A DNA stretch of 64,000 bases from positions 1,038,501 to 1,102,500 of the forward strand of contig NZ_CP012184.1 of NCBI RefSeq assembly GCF_001420995.1, given 5' to 3'. The translations under genes and the position numbers were made by a program. Under the pieces are notes generated by a model, which had not been told where the DNA came from, ran no database searches, and saw only the letters and a list, made by a program, of their open reading frames with translations. Position 1 is the first letter of the stretch. Each line of letters starts with the position of its first letter. Positions 10,101 to 20,717 of this stretch are shown piece after piece. The stretch is from Pseudonocardia sp. EC080619-01 (GTDB lineage Bacteria > Actinomycetota > Actinomycetes > Mycobacteriales > Pseudonocardiaceae).

Positions 10101-13100
10101 GAGTCCCCGCCGAGACGGAAGAAGTCCGCATCGACCGCGAGAGCCGCACGCGGACCGGCGCCTCCGTCGAGCCGCAGGACCTCTCGGAAGTGCTCGGCCA
10201 GCGCCCGCTCGGTCGCGGTCTCCGGGCTGCGCCCACCGGCCCCCGCCCCCTCGGTGAGGTCCGGCGCGGGCAGCGCCCTGCGGTCGATCTTGCCGTTCGG
10301 GGTGAGGGGGAACTCCGCCAGCGTCGTCACCGCCGCGGGCACCATGTACTCCGGCAGCCTCGACGCCACGAACTCGCGCAGCTCCACGGCGAGGCCGGGA
10401 CCGGGACCGGGACCGGGACCACCGGCGGTGACCCAGGCGAGCAGCTGCGGCCCGCCGGTGGGTCGTTCCGCCGCGAGGACGACGGCGCCGGTCACCGCCG
10501 GGTGCTCCCGCAGCACACCGCGGACCTGTTCCGGCTCGACCCGGTGTCCGCGGATCGTGACCTGGTCGTCGGCACGGCCGAGGAACTCCAGCTCGCCGCC
10601 GGCAGTCCAACGGGCCAGGTCCCCGGTGCGGTAGAGCCGGGAGCCGGGGTGGCCGAACGGGTCTGCCACGAACCGCTCGGCGGTGAGCCCCGGCAGCGCG
10701 AGGTAACCGTCGGCGAGCTGCCCGCCGCCGACGTAGAGCTCCCCGGCGACACCGGCGGGCACCGGTCGCAGCCACCGGTCCAGCACACGTGCGGAGCTCC
10801 CGGGCTGCGGGCGGCCGATCGCCACCCGCCGGTCCGGATCCCCGGTGTCGATGCGGGCGGCGGTGGCGTCCCCGGTGACCTCGGTGGACCCGTAGAAGTT
10901 GTGCAGGACCGCGTGCGGGGCGGCACGGCGCATGGCGTCCCGGCCGGCCGCCGTCAGCGGCTCCCCGGACGACACCCAGTGCCGCAACGAGCCGAACCCC
11001 GGTCCGCTGCCGGTGCGGGAGTCGGCGAGGGTGTCGGCGAGGCCGGGCACGGTCAGCAGATGGGTGATGTGGTGCTCGCGTATCAGCTCGGCCAGTGCGC
11101 CCGCGTCGCGCGCCGTCCCGTCGCCGACCACCACGACGGCGGCCCCCGCGGTCAGTGGCCCGAACAGCTCGGTCACCGCGTCGACGAAGCCGGCGCCGCT
11201 CTTGGCCAGGCACACGGCGGTGCCGTCGAGTTCCAGCAGCGCATTGCCCCAGCGGAGTCGGTCGGCGACCGCGCCGTGCGGGAGCCCGACGCCCTTGGCC
11301 TCCCCGGTCGTGCCCGACGTGAAGATCACCTGGGCGGTGTCGCGCGGGGTTACCGGCCGGGCCGGGCCCGACCACCGGTCCGCCTCGGCGGCGGGCTCGT
11401 CGACCAGCAGCAGCCGATCCGCGGGAAGGTCGTGCGCGGCGGCCGTGGCCCGGTCGGTGACCACCAGGGCCGGAGTGGCCGTGGTGAGGATCCGGGCGAC
11501 GTGCGCCGCCGGATGGGCCGGGTCGACGGGCACGTAGGCCGCGCCGGCGCGCAGCAGCCCGGCGAGCACGGCGACCTGGTCGGCGCTGCGCGGCAGGAGG
11601 ACGGCGACCCGGTCCCCCACCGTGACACCCCGCGCCGCGACCCGGGCGGCGATCGCGTCGATGCGGGCGTCCAGGTCGGCGAAGGTCCACCGGATCCCCA
11701 CGGTCGCATCGAGCACCGCCGGAGCGTCCGGGGTGGACCGGACCTGCTCGCGCAGCAGCCCGTCCACCGTGGCGGCCGGCGCGTCGACATCCGGGCCCAG
11801 CGACCAGGTCTCCACCTCGGACGACGACGCCGCCGGCAGCACGTCCAGCCGCGCCACCGCCCGCCCCGGGTCCGTCGCGACGACCTCCAGCACCCGGGTG
11901 AACACCGCGACGAACCGCTCCACCGTCGCCCGGTCGAACAGATCGGTCGCCGCCGAGACGAAGCCCTCGACCCCGTCCGCGCCGTCGATCAGGTAGATGT
12001 CGAGATCGGTCTTGACCGCACCGATGTCCGCGGAGTCCGGGTGGACGCCGACGCCGGGTAGCGCGAGCGGGTACGGCTCGCCGGTGAGCTGCTGATGGGT
12101 GAGCATCACCTGGTAGACGGGATTGCGGCCGGTGTCCCGGGCGGCGCCGGCCGCGGCGACGATCTTCTCGAACGGGGCCTCCTGGTGGGCGAACCCGTCG
12201 AGCACCGTCTCGCGGGCCCGGGCCAGCACGTCGGCGACGGTGTCGGCGGCACCGATCCGGTGCCGGACCGGCACGATGTTGGCGAAGTAGCCGACGGCGT
12301 CGGCGACGCCGTCGGCGGTGCGGCCGCCGACCGGGGACCCGACGACGACATCGTCCCCGCCACCGAGTGCGGACACCGCGAGCGCCACGGCGGCCTGCGC
12401 GAGCATGAAGGGGGTCAGTCCCCGCGCGCGGGCGGTCTCGTGCAGGCCCGTGACGAGCGACGGCTCCAGGGCGAACGGCACGTCCTGTCCGCGGTGCGTC
12501 GGCGCTGCCGGTCGGGCCCGGTCCGGGCTGATCGTCGACTCGTCCGGCGCGCCGTCCAGCGCGTCGCGCCAGTACCGCAGGTGCCCGGCCAGAACCGAGC
12601 CCTCGTCGTCGGGATCGCCGAGTGCGGCGAGCTCGGCGAGGGTGTGGTCGGCGTACTGCACCGGCAGCGGCGCCCACCCGGGCTCCGCACCGGCGACCCG
12701 CGCCCGGTAGGCCGCCGAGAGGTCCGCCAGCAACGACGGTAACGACCACTCGTCCACCGCGTGGTGATGCACCGCCAGCACCAGCCGCCACTCCGGGTCC
12801 GCACCGGCACCGGTCCGCAGCACCACCGCCCGCACCGGGAGATCCGCGCCCAGGTCGAACCGGGCCCGCACCACCGCGGCCACCCGGTCCTCGACGACCG
12901 CCCGGGACGCCCCCACGTGATCCTCGACAGCGACCCTCACCCGGTCCGCCGTCTCGGCCGGATCCACGATCACCTGCAGCAGCTGGTCGTCGTGTTCCTG
13001 CAGCAGGGTGCGCAGCGGTTCGTGCCGGGTCACGACGTCGCGCAGCGCGGATTCCAGCGCGTCCTCGTCGAGCGCACCGGTCAGCCGCACGACGGTCGGA

Positions 13101-16100
13101 ACGACGTAGCGCCCGCCGGGTCCGCCGAGCTGCTCGACGAGCCAGAGGGCCCGCTGCCCCGCCGACGCCGGGATCCGGTCCGGGCGCGGTGCGGGCACCG
13201 GCGCAGCCGGAGCCGTGGCGGGCAGCTCGCCGAGCAGGTCCGCGAGCCCGGCCACGGTGGGCCGGTCGAACACATCACGCAGGCTGATCCGGACACCGGC
13301 CGCGGCACCCACTCGCGCCACCACACGTGTCGCGAGCAGCGAGTGCCCGCCGAGGGCGAAGAAGTCGTCGTCGACGCCCAGCTCAGTGTCGACGGGCAAC
13401 CCGAGCACCTCGCGGAACGCGGCGGCGAGCGCGAGCTCGGTGCGGGTGCTGGGCGCGCGGCCGGTGGCCGCGGTCAGGCCGGTGGGCTCGGGCAGGGCCC
13501 TGCGGTCGATCTTCCCGTTCGGGGTGACCGGGAACGCCTCGAGCACCTCGATCGCGGCGGGGACCATGTGGCCCGGCAGCAGCGCGGCGAGGTGCTCCCG
13601 CAGCTCGTCGGGGTCCCCGGCGGCGCCGTCCGCCGTGCCCACCGTCGTCACGTAGCCGACCAGCCGGGTCCCGGCCACCGGGTGCTCGTGGGCGACCACG
13701 ATCGCCCGGGTCACCGACGGGTGGCGCTCCAGCGCGCTCACGACCTCACCGGGCTCGACCCGGTGCCCGCGGATCTTGATCTGATCGTCGGCCCGGCCGA
13801 GGTAGTGCAGCACGCCGAACCGGTCGTGCGAGACCAGGTCGCCGGTTCGGTAGAGGCGCTCCCCCACCGCTGACCCGGGGTCGGCGACGAACCGCTCCGC
13901 TGTCAGCCCCGGCCGGCCGGCGTAGCCCTCGGCGAGCTGCGTCCCACCGAGATAGAGCTCGCCGGGCACTCCCGGGCCGACCTCGCGCAGCCACGAGTCG
14001 AGCACCCGGGCGCGGGTGTTGGCCATCGGGATCCCGATCGGCACCACCGCGCCGGCCGGTACCGCGGTGGGATCGACCTCGTGATGGGTGATCTCGCCGG
14101 TCTCGGTGGGCCCGTACACGTTGAGGACGGTGCCGCCGGTGATCGTGCTCAGCGCTGCGGACAGGGTGGTCGGGAAGGCCTCGCCCGCGACCATCGTCGT
14201 GGTCACCGACGGCAGCGCTGCGCTGCCGGCCCGGACGAACTCCTCGCCCATCGAGGGCACGAAGTTGATCCGGTTCACGCCGTGGCGGCGGACCGCGTCG
14301 TGCAGGTACTCGGGGTCACCGTGCCGCTCGTCGGCGGCGACGACGAGCGTCCCGCCCTCGGTGAGCGGGGCGAACACCTCCGGCGCGGACACGTCGAACG
14401 ACACCGGGGTCTTCATCAGCACGATCTCGCCGTCCGCGAGCGGGTAGCGGGCCCGGCCCCAGGCCAGCCGGCTGACCAGCGCCCGGTGCGGGACCACGAC
14501 ACCCTTGGGGCGCCCGGTCGTGCCGGAGGTGAAGATGACATAGACGGGGTCGTCCGCAGTCGGGGCCCGGGACAGCTCCGGCGGTGTGGCGCGACCGCGG
14601 TGCAACGCGGCGGCGACCGTGGCGTCGTCGAGCAGCAGGACGTCCGGGCCCACACGGTCCGCACCGTCGGAGTCGGTGATCGTCAGTCGCGGCCCGCCGT
14701 CGGTGACGATCGCCGCGATCCGTCCGGCGGGCAGCGCCGGGTCGACGGGTAGGTAGCCGGCACCGGCGCGCAGCACGGCGGCGAGCGCCACGACCAGGTC
14801 GGGGCACCGCGGCAGCAGGACCCCCACCCGGTCCCCGGCCCGCACCCCGCGCTCGACGAGCAGCGCGGCCAGCGCATTCACCCGGGCGTCGAGATCGGCG
14901 AAGGTCCAGCGCGTCCCGTCGGTGTCCCCGACGACGGCGACCCGGTCGGCCGACCGGGCGGCCTCGGCCCGCACGAGGTCGTCGACGGTGGTCGCGGGCA
15001 GCGCGAGCTCGGTGCCCTCGATGCTCGCGGTACCGGTCGCCGGCGCGACGGGTGCGTCGACGGCCAGGGCCCGGTCGAGCTCGGCCAGGCTGACGTCGGT
15101 GCCGAGCTCGAGCGCGGTGTCCAGGAACGCGGCGAACCGCCCGGCCCAGGACTCCAGAGGCTGCCCGGCGTAGGACGGCTCGCGGCCGCGCAGGTCGAGC
15201 CGGAAACCGTGCACCGGGTCGTTGTAGACCGACAGGTCGAGCCGCCCGACCGGGCCCGGGTTGACGGTCTGCTCGATCCCCGGCGTACCCGCGAAGTCGA
15301 CCTCGTAGTCGAGGACCTTGACGTTGGCGACCGGCAGCGCGAAGTAGTCGGCCTCGCCGCCGGGCCACAGCCGGGCCAGCTGCGAGTCCTCGATCCCCTG
15401 ATACTTCTCGACGCCCCGGATCTGCGCCGAGGTCGCCCGGAGAACGTCGGTCAGCGGCATCGCGGGCGTGATGCCGACGACGACGGGGAAGATCCGCGAC
15501 GCCATCGACGGGGTGCGCAGCAGCGCCGGACCGCCGCGCAGCATGAACGGCATCCGGACCGCGATCCGGTCGGAGTGTCGGCTGCGGGCGGTGAACAGCC
15601 CCCACAGCGCGACCATCGTGTCCGGCCAGGACAGCCGGGCGGTACGGGCGTAGGCCACCAGCCGGTCCCGGACATCCGCGGCCAGGGGGACCGTCGCGGT
15701 GTGCGGCTGGAACGAGAACGCGTCGGCGAGATCTCCCGCGTCGCCGCGTGGGTCGACGTCGACGTCGAGCAGTGTGCGCCAGTGGATCTCGCCGTCCGTG
15801 TCCGGGACGCCGCCGTCGCCGACCGCGTCGGCGAGGCGACCGAACCACGGTTCCGGCGCAGTGCCCTGGGTATGCGACGCGGTGTAGTGCTCGGCCACCC
15901 GCCGGACGAACAGCGCTACCCCGTAGGCGTCGAGCACCAGGTGGTGATGGGTGAACGCCCACGCCCAGCCGCCCGCGGCGCGCCGCACCAGCATCGACGA
16001 CGGCGCGTACAGCGCCTCCCCGGTCGCGCCCGACCGGTAGTCCACCCGGACGCGTTCGATGATCGCGGCATCGTCGAGTGGTTCGGCGCGCACCTCGGTG

Positions 16101-16345
16101 GGCACCGACACCGTGTCGTCGACCCACTGCATCGGGACACCGCCGGACTCCTCGAACCGGACGCGCAGCGCCTCGGTCTCAGCGACGGTGGCGTCGATCG
16201 CGGCGACGAATCGGTCGGGGTCGACCGGTGCGGACAACCAGATGATCTGGCCGACGCGGTAGACGGTCGAGTCCGCGAACAGCTGCTGCGCGGACCAGAC
16301 CCCGCGCTGCGCCACGGACAACGGCAGGCGCACCGGAGGCGTCAC
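4178..16345 (-). CDS. Siderophore nonribosomal peptide synthetase, C-A-T-C-A-T-C-x-C-A-T-TE
   Basis: A 4055-residue NRPS. Approximate domains: C1 1-430 ('[10 protein letters not shown]'), A1 450-950, T1 Ser near 1000, C2 1060-1490 ('HHHAVDEWS'), A2 1510-2010, T2 near 2080, C3 2140-2575 ('HHIVIDEGS'), a linker of about 135 residues with no carrier motif, C4 2715-3160 ('[10 protein letters not shown]', first His replaced by Glu), A3 3170-3670, T3 near 3728, and thioesterase 3790-4040 ('GWSFGG'). Codes read by eye (GrsA positions): A1 DVPNMAVEIK (unassigned), A2 VDTLVSFGDK (close to beta-alanine VDWVISLADK), A3 DAEDVLLINK (close to hydroxyornithine-type DMENLGLINK). C1 should take the aryl starter. 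Start GTG at 16345 has AAGGAG five bases upstream; the open frame runs further upstream only as a shadow of the adenylation gene. Confidence 0.93.
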   Translation of the reverse strand: MTPPVRLPLSVAQRGVWSAQQLFADSTVYRVGQIIWLSAPVDPDRFVAAIDATVAETEALRVRFEESGGVPMQWVDDTVSVPTEVRAEPLDDAAIIERVRVDYRSGATGEALYAPSSMLVRRAAGGWAWAFTHHHLVLDAYGVALFVRRVAEHYTASHTQGTAPEPWFGRLADAVGDGGVPDTDGEIHWRTLLDVDVDPRGDAGDLADAFSFQPHTATVPLAADVRDRLVAYARTARLSWPDTMVALWGLFTARSRHSDRIAVRMPFMLRGGPALLRTPSMASRIFPVVVGITPAMPLTDVLRATSAQIRGVEKYQGIEDSQLARLWPGGEADYFALPVANVKVLDYEVDFAGTPGIEQTVNPGPVGRLDLSVYNDPVHGFRLDLRGREPSYAGQPLESWAGRFAAFLDTALELGTDVSLAELDRALAVDAPVAPATGTASIEGTELALPATTVDDLVRAEAARSADRVAVVGDTDGTRWTFADLDARVNALAALLVERGVRAGDRVGVLLPRCPDLVVALAAVLRAGAGYLPVDPALPAGRIAAIVTDGGPRLTITDSDGADRVGPDVLLLDDATVAAALHRGRATPPELSRAPTADDPVYVIFTSGTTGRPKGVVVPHRALVSRLAWGRARYPLADGEIVLMKTPVSFDVSAPEVFAPLTEGGTLVVAADERHGDPEYLHDAVRRHGVNRINFVPSMGEEFVRAGSAALPSVTTTMVAGEAFPTTLSAALSTITGGTVLNVYGPTETGEITHHEVDPTAVPAGAVVPIGIPMANTRARVLDSWLREVGPGVPGELYLGGTQLAEGYAGRPGLTAERFVADPGSAVGERLYRTGDLVSHDRFGVLHYLGRADDQIKIRGHRVEPGEVVSALERHPSVTRAIVVAHEHPVAGTRLVGYVTTVGTADGAAGDPDELREHLAALLPGHMVPAAIEVLEAFPVTPNGKIDRRALPEPTGLTAATGRAPSTRTELALAAAFREVLGLPVDTELGVDDDFFALGGHSLLATRVVARVGAAAGVRISLRDVFDRPTVAGLADLLGELPATAPAAPVPAPRPDRIPASAGQRALWLVEQLGGPGGRYVVPTVVRLTGALDEDALESALRDVVTRHEPLRTLLQEHDDQLLQVIVDPAETADRVRVAVEDHVGASRAVVEDRVAAVVRARFDLGADLPVRAVVLRTGAGADPEWRLVLAVHHHAVDEWSLPSLLADLSAAYRARVAGAEPGWAPLPVQYADHTLAELAALGDPDDEGSVLAGHLRYWRDALDGAPDESTISPDRARPAAPTHRGQDVPFALEPSLVTGLHETARARGLTPFMLAQAAVALAVSALGGGDDVVVGSPVGGRTADGVADAVGYFANIVPVRHRIGAADTVADVLARARETVLDGFAHQEAPFEKIVAAAGAARDTGRNPVYQVMLTHQQLTGEPYPLALPGVGVHPDSADIGAVKTDLDIYLIDGADGVEGFVSAATDLFDRATVERFVAVFTRVLEVVATDPGRAVARLDVLPAASSSEVETWSLGPDVDAPAATVDGLLREQVRSTPDAPAVLDATVGIRWTFADLDARIDAIAARVAARGVTVGDRVAVLLPRSADQVAVLAGLLRAGAAYVPVDPAHPAAHVARILTTATPALVVTDRATAAAHDLPADRLLLVDEPAAEADRWSGPARPVTPRDTAQVIFTSGTTGEAKGVGLPHGAVADRLRWGNALLELDGTAVCLAKSGAGFVDAVTELFGPLTAGAAVVVVGDGTARDAGALAELIREHHITHLLTVPGLADTLADSRTGSGPGFGSLRHWVSSGEPLTAAGRDAMRRAAPHAVLHNFYGSTEVTGDATAARIDTGDPDRRVAIGRPQPGSSARVLDRWLRPVPAGVAGELYVGGGQLADGYLALPGLTAERFVADPFGHPGSRLYRTGDLARWTAGGELEFLGRADDQVTIRGHRVEPEQVRGVLREHPAVTGAVVLAAERPTGGPQLLAWVTAGGPGPGPGPGLAVELREFVASRLPEYMVPAAVTTLAEFPLTPNGKIDRRALPAPDLTEGAGAGGRSPETATERALAEHFREVLRLDGGAGPRAALAVDADFFRLGGDSLLAARLLTRINTTFASALRLRHVFGTPTIAGLAEAVTGVARHDGSPLSPITEVVRPDPVPASYGQQALWLLDELGMGPAYQVGIVLRIPGGADPAALHRAVARFTERHEILRTAFVAGPDGELTQLVRPPDDAPVLAVETVAADAVPARIGALLAQRCDLAADGGAGFTLLRTGGDDLLVVHGHHIVIDEGSVRPLVRDLDVLYDAELSGTAAALPRLLVQSAEFAVWQRSTLGDRDDPDSRFRGELTFWEKALADLPAETPLPLDRPRSETTSRTVRTVRDPLPAADSAAVERLLAERRATPLQGLITALALGLWTEGAGNTVPVGTPVELRDQPELDDAVGYFVNTVVVRAEIDETVGFGTLLSGVRDRVVDAGEHKTAPFDSVVEALGPPRIPGVSPLFQVMAAFLDDTARDPVAGRLVPDPAAVAEATGDRPALFDLVYAIVRRPDGALDLQLNATRELFTADTGARLLAGVRRFLVLGARYPQLPLRHLVELVRAVTDPADLGAAPDGPGARIPLPGFTPDETTSWRAAAEYLRHVVPGAGMLALEVRDDGTGELTGTPTGPDAAALLAGLAGELVESYRSTVAVRLEWPDDTARGTLTGVRPRLRRADRARVSRADARRIRAEHGEDSRLLPLSSLQSGLLYHMVRARETGDHNAYVSQILREIEGEVDPAHLESTTRRVLERYPNLRAAFVTLRDTEVQVIPQRSEVPFRVVRLDPPGGPGRAEFLEAERQEPFDFATGPLIRFTLLEHGPGAWTFAMTFEHILMDGWSINALLGEIVDAYADPGLLDRVRPVSFESYLDWLETRGAAAGDRAWAGYLAEVTEPTLLWPEGGDLGLTRVETGDLHRDLSPAEAATVYAAARRAGVTVGTLLQTAWAVTLGRVTGRGDVVFGNTVSGRPPELPGSDRMIGLLFNTLPMRVRARPDETVTQLLARVRSEQLEVLDHPDVELTRIQNAAGLGALFDTLFVVQNLPFDPFEPETTPVGGLRVTGGTVNDATHYPVTVAVNPWEHDGAATVHVRLSYRRDALDEAAAERLTERYLHVLRALAAGPDTALGRIPGYLPGEDAPSPAGVTRAVPEVTVADLLRAQVARSPQETALVAGDRSYTFDGFSAEVHRYARVLLARGVRPEHRVALLLPRDERMVIAMFAVFAVGAAYVPIDAEHPDERIATMCDIARPTVTLVTGRDAARLPGTAAGQVLDLDEPVLRAEIADAGQGPVTDAERGGPIDPDHLAYIIFTSGSTGLPKGVAVGYRGLTNMYANHVEEIFDRVVAHQGGRRMKIAHTTSFSFDASWEQLFWLLNGHEVHVIDEELRREPQQLLAHYDDARIDGFDVTPSYGQVLVDQGLLDRDRPAGRSVAADAPGVVFVSLGGEAVPDTLWRQLREAPGVESYNLYGPTEYTINALGADLADTATSSVGRPIFNSRAYILDDNLQPALPGVPGELYLAGAGTARGYWAQPGRTAERFVACPWEPGTRMYRTGDLARWTPGGTIDYLGRADDQVKIRGYRIEPSEVADTLAGDPQVARAAVIARADARGALQLYGYLVPAADGPGTVDLDAVRARARTLLPDYMVPAGLAALDDLPLTVNGKIETKALPVIESAAAEYVAPASGTEVVVAGAVAELLGTREVSVSANFFDVGGNSLLAMRLVARLNERLGSELLVSDVFAAQVLGTLAAVADDRSAPSTSEDVAGAVAGAVLVPLRAAAAGRHLFCAHARYGHASLYSALGRYLPDGVGLVGLQDPAHAGLGAEFGSMAELATVYADAVQRVQPHGPYDLLGWSFGGHIVVAVGRELVGRGERIGSVTIVDTTPTGPDHAPEPGDVLPRPGVPVAEDEQRQREFLDVNSAELRALLGPEVSAELSAEALTAFAVAGLRCERHMAERTVGELDAPALLVAAGAPVEADRAAGTGIAAWGAHLPGARTEYVDGEDHHSIIDPDRGLPRWADHLTGLLEGGTAGTTHEERKR

Positions 16346-16347
16346 CT

Positions 16348-17991
16348 TCACTCCTTCTTCGCTCGCTGAGCCCGCTTGCTGACCTTGCCGGCCACCGTGC
16401 TCGGGAACGTCTCGACGACCTCGACGAGGTCGGGGAGCTTGTAGGCCGCCAGCCCGCGCTCCCGCAGGAACGACCGGGTCCCGGCGACGGTGAGCACCGA
16501 CCGGTCGATCCCCTGGCGCGGCACGAGGTAGGCCTTCGTGCGCTCGCCCAGCGCGTCGTCCGGGACCCCGACGACGGAGGCGTCGTGCACCGCCGGGTGG
16601 GCGAGGAGGTGGTTCTCGACCTCCTCGGGCGCGACCTTCTCGCCACCCCGGTTGATCTGGTCCTTCGCCCGACCCACCACCGTGAGGTAGCCGCGGTCGT
16701 CCTGCTCGACGAGATCGCCGACGCGGTAGAAGCCGTCCGCCGTGAAGACCTGCGCGTCGTGGGCGGGAGTGCGGTAGTAGCCGCGCACGGTGGCCGGGCC
16801 GCGGGTCAGCAGGTGCCCGGGGCTGCCCGGGGGCACCGGCCGGTCCTCGTCGTCCACGACCAGGATCTCGTCGGCCTCGGAGGTCGGCCTGCCCTGCCGG
16901 GTGGTGATCGTCTCCTCGTCGGCGTCGAGATCGGTGAACGTGTGCAACCCCTCGGCCATGCCGTAGCTCTGTTGCAGCGTCGCACCCAGCTCCGCCCGGA
17001 TGCGCCGGGCCGCCTCGGCGCCGAACTTCGCGCCGCCGACCCGGACGACCTGCAGGCTGGACAGGTCCGTCTCCGGCCGCAGCGACGAGTTCAGCCACAA
17101 CAGGGCCAGCGGCGGGACCAGCGCGGTCTCGGTCACCCCGTGCCGGGCGACCAGCGCGAACGCCGTGTCCGGGCTCGGGTCGGAAGCCACGACGACGGTG
17201 GCGCCGACGTGCAGGGCCCCCAGGAACCCCGGGGAGCGCATCGCGAAGCTGTGCGGCATCGGCAGCACGACCAGCTGGACCGACGACGCGGTGGTCCCGC
17301 CCACGCGCACCGCCTGCCGCATCGACCCGAGATACCCCTCGTGGGTGTGCGGGATGAGCTTCGATGTCCCGGTCGTACCACCGGAGAGCTGCAGGAACGC
17401 GACGTCTCCCGGTAGGCAGCGACGCTCGCGGGGCAGCGGGTCGTGAGCCAGCAGCGTCTCGAGGGCCGCGCCCCCACCGGACCGGTCCAGGACGACGGTG
17501 TGTTCCACGGTCGGCGAGGACTCCGCGATCTGCGCCGCCAGCGCGCCCAGGTCGACGCCGTCGTGCCGGTCCACGGTCACATAGGCACGCGCCTCGGCCA
17601 GGTCGGCGAAGTGCGCGATCTCGCTGCGCTCGTGCGCGGCGAGCGCCAGCACCGGGATCGCGCCGAGCTCGAACAACCCGAACACCAGCGGAACGAACTC
17701 CCCGACGTTGGGCAACTGGACGACGACGCGGTCGCCGCGCCCGATCCCCAGGTCGCGGAATCCGGCGGCCAGCCGCAGCACCCGCTCGCCGAGCTCGGCG
17801 TAGCTCAACCGCGTGTCCCCGGCGATGATCGCGACGTCGTCGGGCACCCGGTCGACGGTCTCGAACAACATCTCGGAGAACGTCTGGTCGATCCAGTAGC
17901 CGTCCCGCCGGTAGCGGGCGGCGATCTCCTCGGGGTATCCGACGACGCCGTCGAGGACGAGCGGCTCGGGCCCGGGCACCGCGGGGTTCAC
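16348..17991 (-). CDS. Stand-alone aryl-acid adenylating enzyme (DhbE/EntE-like, probably 3,4-dihydroxybenzoate-AMP ligase)
   Basis: A 547-residue adenylation enzyme that activates the aryl starter and loads it on the ArCP. Motifs: '[19 protein letters not shown]' (P-loop), '[14 protein letters not shown]', '[32 protein letters not shown]' and the C-terminal lysine '[11 protein letters not shown]'. Against the 2,3-DHB enzyme DhbE the pocket differs: '[12 protein letters not shown]' replaces the 'HNYPLSSPG' type, so the Asn that contacts the 2-hydroxyl is Ser, and 'GLVNY' is 'GLHTF'. My ten-residue reading is AMPARGSHTK versus PLPAQGVVNK. This fits an acid without a 2-hydroxyl, such as 3,4-DHB. 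GTG start overlaps the PanD stop (GTGA). Confidence 0.88.
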   Translation of the reverse strand: MNPAVPGPEPLVLDGVVGYPEEIAARYRRDGYWIDQTFSEMLFETVDRVPDDVAIIAGDTRLSYAELGERVLRLAAGFRDLGIGRGDRVVVQLPNVGEFVPLVFGLFELGAIPVLALAAHERSEIAHFADLAEARAYVTVDRHDGVDLGALAAQIAESSPTVEHTVVLDRSGGGAALETLLAHDPLPRERRCLPGDVAFLQLSGGTTGTSKLIPHTHEGYLGSMRQAVRVGGTTASSVQLVVLPMPHSFAMRSPGFLGALHVGATVVVASDPSPDTAFALVARHGVTETALVPPLALLWLNSSLRPETDLSSLQVVRVGGAKFGAEAARRIRAELGATLQQSYGMAEGLHTFTDLDADEETITTRQGRPTSEADEILVVDDEDRPVPPGSPGHLLTRGPATVRGYYRTPAHDAQVFTADGFYRVGDLVEQDDRGYLTVVGRAKDQINRGGEKVAPEEVENHLLAHPAVHDASVVGVPDDALGERTKAYLVPRQGIDRSVLTVAGTRSFLRERGLAAYKLPDLVEVVETFPSTVAGKVSKRAQRAKKE

Positions 17992-18401
17992 GAGACCCGG
18001 GAATCGAACTGGTCGGTCGCCCCGGGCACCGGTTCACCCGGGTCCTCGCCGAGCTTGACGATGCGGTTCTCGGCGTCGACGTGGACGACGCGCGGGTCGT
18101 GCCCGGCGAGTTCGGCGTCCTCGGCGAGCAGGTACGAGATGATGATGACGAGGTCGCCGGGGTGGACCAGGTGGGCGGCGGCACCGTTGATACAGATGAC
18201 GCCCGAATCGGGCTCGCCCAGGATCACGTACGTCTCGAGCCGCGCGCCGTTGGTGATGTCGACGACCTGCACCTTCTCGCCCTCGACCAGTCCGGCGGCG
18301 GCGGCCAGCGTGGAGTCGAGCGTCAGCGAACCGACGTAGTGCAGGTCGGCCTGGGTCACGGTCGCGCGGTGGATCTTTCCACCGAGGACGGTGCGAAGCA
18401 T
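17988..18401 (-). CDS. panD: Aspartate 1-decarboxylase (beta-alanine synthesis) inside the siderophore operon
   Basis: A 137-residue PanD proenzyme. '[20 protein letters not shown]' is the family N-terminus. The self-cleavage site Gly24-Ser25 ('HYVGSLTLD') is intact and would give the pyruvoyl group; Lys9 and the '[19 protein letters not shown]' core are conserved. It decarboxylates L-aspartate to beta-alanine. It lies between MbtH and the adenylation enzyme and overlaps the latter by GTGA. No panB or panC is nearby. It therefore probably supplies beta-alanine to the NRPS, whose second A domain has a beta-alanine-type code, rather than serving pantothenate synthesis. Confidence 0.95.
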   Translation of the reverse strand: MLRTVLGGKIHRATVTQADLHYVGSLTLDSTLAAAAGLVEGEKVQVVDITNGARLETYVILGEPDSGVICINGAAAHLVHPGDLVIIISYLLAEDAELAGHDPRVVHVDAENRIVKLGEDPGEPVPGATDQFDSRVS

Positions 18402-18474
18402 CGGGTTCCTCCCGGGATCGGCGATCAGTGCGACGTTGCGGACGTGTCCCGCGGACCGGTCGCGGCGGGCCCGG

Positions 18475-18705
18475 TCACGGACTCGCGGTGTCGGCGCGGT
18501 CCCGCAACGATCGCGGGCGCAGGTCGGTCCAGGTCCGTTCGATCCAGTCGAGAACCTCCTGGCGCGGTCTGCCCGCGGGTTCGCCGTGGGCGACGGTCCA
18601 CCCGCTCGGCACCACCTGGAACGTCGGCCACAGCGAGTACTGACCCTCGCGATTGACCAGTGCGTAGAAGCTTCCGTCGGCGTCGTCGAACGGGTTCGTG
18701 GCCAT
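18475..18705 (-). CDS. MbtH-like protein (adenylation-domain chaperone)
   Basis: A 76-residue MbtH-family protein, which binds NRPS adenylation domains and supports their folding and activity. It shows the family line '[19 protein letters not shown]' and '[14 protein letters not shown]', with the conserved tryptophans. The usual 'CLxYI' stretch reads 'EVLDWI'. It is the first gene of the minus-strand biosynthetic operon, about 100 bases downstream of iron box 1, and probably serves A1-A3 of the NRPS. Confidence 0.94.
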   Translation of the reverse strand: MATNPFDDADGSFYALVNREGQYSLWPTFQVVPSGWTVAHGEPAGRPRQEVLDWIERTWTDLRPRSLRDRADTASP

Positions 18706-18807
18706 CGCATCCGTCTTCGTCGGGGTTGCGTCCCGCCGGTCGTGGCACGGTCGACGCGGTGGTCGATGCCGGTGCGGGATCCGGGAACGGACAGTAGATC
18801 TTGACTC

Positions 18808-18826
18808 TTAGTTTAGGCTAGCTTTA
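18808..18826. promoter_or_regulatory. Iron box 1 (IdeR/DmdR operator), siderophore biosynthesis side
   Basis: TTAGTTTAGGCTAGCTTTA matches the actinobacterial iron-box consensus TTAGGTTAGSCTAACCTAA at 15 of 19 positions. It lies 103-121 bases before the mbtH start codon in the divergent promoter region. Iron-bound IdeR/DmdR would repress here. Confidence 0.8.
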
Positions 18827-18875
18827 CTCGTGTGGGTAGAGTCACCGCTTTGTCCGCTTCGTCGACACTGTCCGC

Positions 18876-18894
18876 TTTGGTTAGCCTGCCCTTT
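18876..18894. promoter_or_regulatory. Iron box 2 (IdeR/DmdR operator), exporter side
   Basis: TTTGGTTAGCCTGCCCTTT matches the iron-box consensus at 14 of 19 positions, with an intact GGTTAGCCT left half and centre. It lies about 70-90 bases before the start of the first ABC exporter gene on the plus strand, placing export under the same iron control as biosynthesis. Confidence 0.6.
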
Positions 18895-18964
18895 TCCCTG
18901 GACGGCTGCCAGACGCCCACACCGACCATCGCGATGGATGACATGACGACTTCCCAGGCAGCTC

Positions 18965-20713
18965 GTGCGCGGTGACCGCCTCGCCGACCCGGCGGACCTC
19001 GGCCGCGGCCGGCTCACCCGCCGGTTTCCGGTGTTCCTGCAGGTCCCGCCGGACCCACTCGCGGTGGATCCGTTCACCGTCGACGGGCGGATCAGCGCGC
19101 GGCGGTTCACCGCCCGGGTCGCCACCTCGTCGCCGAGGCTGACGGTCCCGGCTGCGGGGCTCGCCGTCGTCCAGCACACCTGCACCGCGCTGGTACCGGT
19201 GATCATGGGGCTGGCGATCGACCGGGCGCTGCAGAGCGGCGACTTCGTCCAGCTGACCGGATGGCTGCTACTTCTCGGGGCGAACTTCGTGTTCCTGGCC
19301 GTGGGCACACGGTTCAGCGCGCAGCTCGCCGCACGAGCGGTCCAGATGGTCGAGCACCGGCTGCGCAGCACCCTGTCCGGCACGGTCCTCCACCCGCCCG
19401 ACGGACGAGTACGACAGGCCGACGGATCGCTCCTGTCCACCACGACCAACGACGTCACCCGCCTCGCGACAGCGGTGAACCTGGGTGTCTACCCGGTCGG
19501 CGAGCTGGCCGGGATCGCGTTCATCGCGGTGGCACTGCTGATGATCCACTGGCCTATCGGGACCGTGGTGCTGCTGGGCGCACCGGTCGTGGTCTGGCTG
19601 ATGGGCGCACTGAGCGGACCGTTCGCACGGACTGCGCGGCACGCCCAGGCACTTCTCGCCGACGCTGTCGGCCGGGCCACCGACCTCGTCACCGGCTACC
19701 GGGTCATCAAGGGCATCCGAGCCGAGGACGAGGCGACCCGCCGCTACCGCCGGGAGAGCCGGACCGCCCTCGACGGCGCGTACCGCAACACCGACGCCCT
19801 CGGCCGCTACCTCGCCGGGAGCAACACGATCGGCGGCGTGTTCGTCGCCGCAGTCGCCGGGCTGGCGGGCTGGTTCGCGGTCACCGGGGCGATCACCATC
19901 GACGAGCTCATCGCGGTCGCGGGGCTCACCCAGGCACTCCTGCCGCCGCTCAACATGCTGACCGCCAACGCGGGCGCCGTGTGGGCGGCAGCGGTGGGCT
20001 CCGGCGCACGGGTGCTGGACCTGCTGCTCAGCGCCCCGGGAACCGGCGACCACTCGGTGCGGACACCTGCCCCGGCACCCGCACACCTGCCGACCCTGGA
20101 GATCAGCATCGACGGGCACGCCCCGGTCCGCCTCGCCCCGGGGGACCTGCTCGGGCTGCACACCGACGAGCGGACCGCCACCGGGATCGTCCAGGCGCTG
20201 ACCTCTCCCCGCGACGGTGACGGCGCCACGACGGTCCTGGTCGACGGCGACCCGGCAGGGCGACTGGATCCGGCGGGCTACCGGGAGGTGGTCCTCGTCG
20301 CGCCACACGAGGCGAGCCTGTTCAGCGGGACCGTCGCCGACAACCTGGACCTGCCCGGCGTCCCGGCGGAGCGCCGGACCGGGGCACTGTGGGCCGCCGC
20401 CTGCGAGGACTTCACCCTCGGCGCCGACCACGGCCTCAGCACCGAGGTCGGCGAGAACGGCAACCGGCTCTCCGGCGGTCAGCGCCAGCGCCTGGCCCTG
20501 GCCAGGGCCTACACCCGCGACCCCGCCGTGCTGGTCCTGCACGAACCGGCGACTGCGGTCGACTCGGTGACCGGCACTGCGATCGCCCAGCGGCTGCGCG
20601 CAGCGCGCGCGGGCCGGTCGACCCTGGTGATCACCACCTCGCCGGTACTGCTCGAGGGCTGCGACCGGGTCGTCGAGCTGGGCCGCCGGTCGTCCACGCC
20701 AGGGCTCCGGTGA
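18965..20713 (+). CDS. ABC exporter half-transporter with degenerate Walker A (siderophore export, subunit 1)
   Basis: A 582-residue permease-ATPase fusion. The first 320 residues hold six hydrophobic helices of an ABC-exporter core; the rest is a nucleotide-binding domain. The Walker A loop is lost: the 'PGDLLGLHTDERTATGIV' stretch stands where GxxGxGKS/T belongs. The switch histidine is also gone ('VITTSPVLL'). The signature 'LSGGQRQRLALARA' is intact, and Walker B reads 'VLVLHEPATAVDS'. It must pair with the next gene product to form one working ATP site. Start GTG 18965 is the only reasonable one before the first helix, but a short ORF (ATG 18934 to 18975) overlaps it. Likely exports the newly made siderophore. 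Confidence 0.87.
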   Translation: MRGDRLADPADLGRGRLTRRFPVFLQVPPDPLAVDPFTVDGRISARRFTARVATSSPRLTVPAAGLAVVQHTCTALVPVIMGLAIDRALQSGDFVQLTGWLLLLGANFVFLAVGTRFSAQLAARAVQMVEHRLRSTLSGTVLHPPDGRVRQADGSLLSTTTNDVTRLATAVNLGVYPVGELAGIAFIAVALLMIHWPIGTVVLLGAPVVVWLMGALSGPFARTARHAQALLADAVGRATDLVTGYRVIKGIRAEDEATRRYRRESRTALDGAYRNTDALGRYLAGSNTIGGVFVAAVAGLAGWFAVTGAITIDELIAVAGLTQALLPPLNMLTANAGAVWAAAVGSGARVLDLLLSAPGTGDHSVRTPAPAPAHLPTLEISIDGHAPVRLAPGDLLGLHTDERTATGIVQALTSPRDGDGATTVLVDGDPAGRLDPAGYREVVLVAPHEASLFSGTVADNLDLPGVPAERRTGALWAAACEDFTLGADHGLSTEVGENGNRLSGGQRQRLALARAYTRDPAVLVLHEPATAVDSVTGTAIAQRLRAARAGRSTLVITTSPVLLEGCDRVVELGRRSSTPGLR

Positions 20714-20717
20714 CCCG

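Noticed and set aside
7581-12791. Long second minus-strand frame inside the NRPS
   Set aside because: Out-of-frame copy rich in Arg, Gly and Pro; all NRPS motifs are in the main frame.
16346-18184. Open frame extending the NRPS upstream to about 4668 residues
   Set aside because: This part is a shadow of the adenylation and panD genes: it is arginine-rich with no domain similarity. A GTG with a good ribosome-binding site at 16345 begins the real C1 domain.
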